This document shows positions 8,494 to 9,201 of a stretch of 9,201 nucleotides of DNA, piece after piece (position 1 is the stretch's first letter; every line of letters starts with the position of its first letter). Location of the stretch: assembly GCA_900557695.1 (NCBI GenBank), contig USTP01000036.1, positions 1 to 9,201 of the forward strand, given 5' to 3'. This DNA is from an uncultured Thermoanaerobacterales bacterium (lineage in GTDB: Bacteria; Bacillota; Clostridia; Christensenellales; UBA1242). The notes under the pieces were generated by a model. The model was not told the DNA's origin. It saw nothing but the letters and a program-made list of their open reading frames with translations, and did no database searches. A program made the position numbers and the translations under genes.

Positions 8494-9099
8494 TTAACTA
8501 TTTTTACCTGTTTCCCCAGAATAAAGAAGATTGGCACTGTCTATCTTTTTAATAATAGATTCACGCACAGCAAAATCTTCAAGCTTTTTACCATCTTTTC
8601 TTGGCTCTAAAGTTAAGGTTCTTTCATTTTGTAAATCTCTTAAGGCATCTAACTCTGATCTTTTACCATCTTGATTTCGAGCAATTTCATAACCATATAA
8701 CCCAGCAAAATGGTTTATCAAAAAAGGCGTAAATATTTTGTTGTCGAAGTGTTCTATTTCCGGCAAATTAAGCTTTTTAACATCAAGCACATGCGGTTTG
8801 TTAGAACCTTTTAAAACCCTATCAAAATCTGGAAGTAAACACTTTCTATATTCTTGCATATATTTGTTTATTTCTTCTGATCTCCAATCTTTAAATCCCT
8901 CCATATGCGAAAAATATGGGTATTCGCTTTTTAATCTAAAGTCTAAAGCATTTAAAATTTCCCAATAGCAAACTTCATCCACGCTTAAAACATTAGGGAT
9001 AAACTTTTTGCCACCATAAATATCACGCGTGTGACGAACTACGCCATGCATAATTTTTTCTAAGTCGCTATATTTCATTTTAACATAAATTGGATACAT
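8494..9099 (-). CDS. Unrecognised soluble 201-residue protein
   Basis: I do not recognise this protein. It is charged, has no signal peptide or membrane helix, and looks like an intracellular mixed alpha/beta or mostly helical fold. Visible features are an aromatic-rich middle (WEILNALDFRLKSEYPYFSHMEGFKDW, about 46-72), a conserved-looking FLINHFAGLYGYEIARN stretch (about 126-142) and a lysine/glutamate-rich C-terminal third. The few cysteines (44 and 87) do not form a metal-binding pattern, and I see no nucleotide-binding or nuclease motif. The ATG at 9099 is preceded by AAGGTG (9108-9113) at eight bases; M8 is a weaker alternative. It runs in the same direction as rplI but is separated by rplI's own promoter, with no clear terminator between, so read-through into rplI is possible. 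Codon use and base composition resemble the neighbours, which argues against recent transfer. A real gene is likely; its function is unknown. Confidence 0.75.
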   Translation of the reverse strand: MYPIYVKMKYSDLEKIMHGVVRHTRDIYGGKKFIPNVLSVDEVCYWEILNALDFRLKSEYPYFSHMEGFKDWRSEEINKYMQEYRKCLLPDFDRVLKGSNKPHVLDVKKLNLPEIEHFDNKIFTPFLINHFAGLYGYEIARNQDGKRSELDALRDLQNERTLTLEPRKDGKKLEDFAVRESIIKKIDSANLLYSGETGKNS

Positions 9100-9118
9100 A
9101 ATAACTACACCTTCTTCT

Positions 9119-9136
9119 TATAATAATATTATTATA
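9119..9136. promoter_or_regulatory. 18-bp perfect palindrome holding a probable -10 box
   Basis: TATAATAATATTATTATA reads the same on both strands. Its outer minus-strand TATAAT (9131-9136) is a plausible -10 for the 201-residue protein, giving a leader of about 25 bases. The matching -35 would lie at about 9153-9159, on or beyond the adapter junction, so the promoter is incomplete. The palindrome could be an operator or simply an AT-rich promoter stretch. Confidence 0.45.
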
Positions 9137-9154
9137 CATCCATATCCTTTAAAG

Positions 9155-9201
9155 CTGTCTCTTATACACATCTGACGCTGCCGACGATCTTACGCGTGTA
9201 G
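9155..9201 (-). other. Nextera i5-side sequencing adapter (not genomic)
   Basis: Artificial sequence. Bases 9155-9173 are the Tn5 mosaic end CTGTCTCTTATACACATCT, an inverted copy of 28-46. Bases 9174-9187 (GACGCTGCCGACGA) are the reverse complement of the read-1 tail. Bases 9188-9195 (TCTTACGC) fit an 8-base i5 index, and the reverse complement GCGTAAGA is, from memory, index S517. Bases 9196-9201 begin the P5 oligo complement. Confidence 0.98.

Noticed and set aside
8738..8968. Plus-strand 76-codon frame opposite the 201-residue protein
   Set aside because: It is shorter than the opposing frame, has no ribosome binding site, and its serine/leucine-rich product is typical of an antisense shadow.
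3441..9099. A new defence system built from the nuclease-helicase, zinc peptidase and unknown genes
   Set aside because: AddAB is the standard repair enzyme of Bacillota, the peptidase is a single gene on the opposite strand and the remaining genes belong to an L9 operon. No mobile-element or defence-island marker links them.
28..9173. A 9.1-kb composite transposon bounded by 19-bp terminal inverted repeats
   Set aside because: The repeats are the synthetic Tn5 mosaic ends of the Nextera kit, joined to index and P5/P7 bases. No transposase is encoded between them and there is no target-site duplication.

Overview
The window is one low-GC bacterial fragment (my estimate is mid-30s % GC, not computed). 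It lies between two Illumina Nextera sequencing adapters at 1-46 and 9155-9201, so only 47-9154 is organism DNA. The gene set suggests a Gram-positive member of the Bacillota, probably Clostridia-like: AddAB instead of RecBCD, a YugP-type membrane zinc peptidase, strong AGGAGG ribosome binding sites and AT-rich sigma-A-like promoters. Nothing here fixes the genus. The adapters at both ends suggest untrimmed metagenome or single-cell data.

Layout. (1) 47-6743, minus strand: a two-gene addB-addA operon for the double-strand-break helicase-nuclease. The genes overlap by 16 bases. addA runs off the left end and lacks only its extreme C-terminus. AddB keeps its iron-sulfur nuclease domain but has lost the N-terminal P-loop, so AddA should be the only motor of this complex. 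(2) 6744-6903: a divergent promoter region. Recognisable promoters fire left into addBA and right into the peptidase gene, and a perfect 9-bp inverted repeat lies between them. (3) 6904-7629, plus strand: a YugP-family membrane zinc metallopeptidase, ending in a bidirectional hairpin terminator shared with the convergent gene. (4) 7676-8431, minus strand: rplI (ribosomal protein L9) with its own promoter, followed 15 bases later by a GTG-started, three-helix membrane protein of unknown function. (5) 8494-9099, minus strand: a soluble, charged 201-residue protein I do not recognise. Its promoter is cut by the right-hand adapter junction.

Functionally this is mostly housekeeping: recombinational repair, a membrane protease and a ribosomal protein, plus two unknown proteins. 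There is no gene-free stretch over 300 bases. I saw no tRNA, rRNA, CRISPR array, insertion sequence or prophage module, and no convincing undescribed system. The points most worth checking are the P-loop-less AddB, the dyad between the divergent promoters, and the two unknown proteins.
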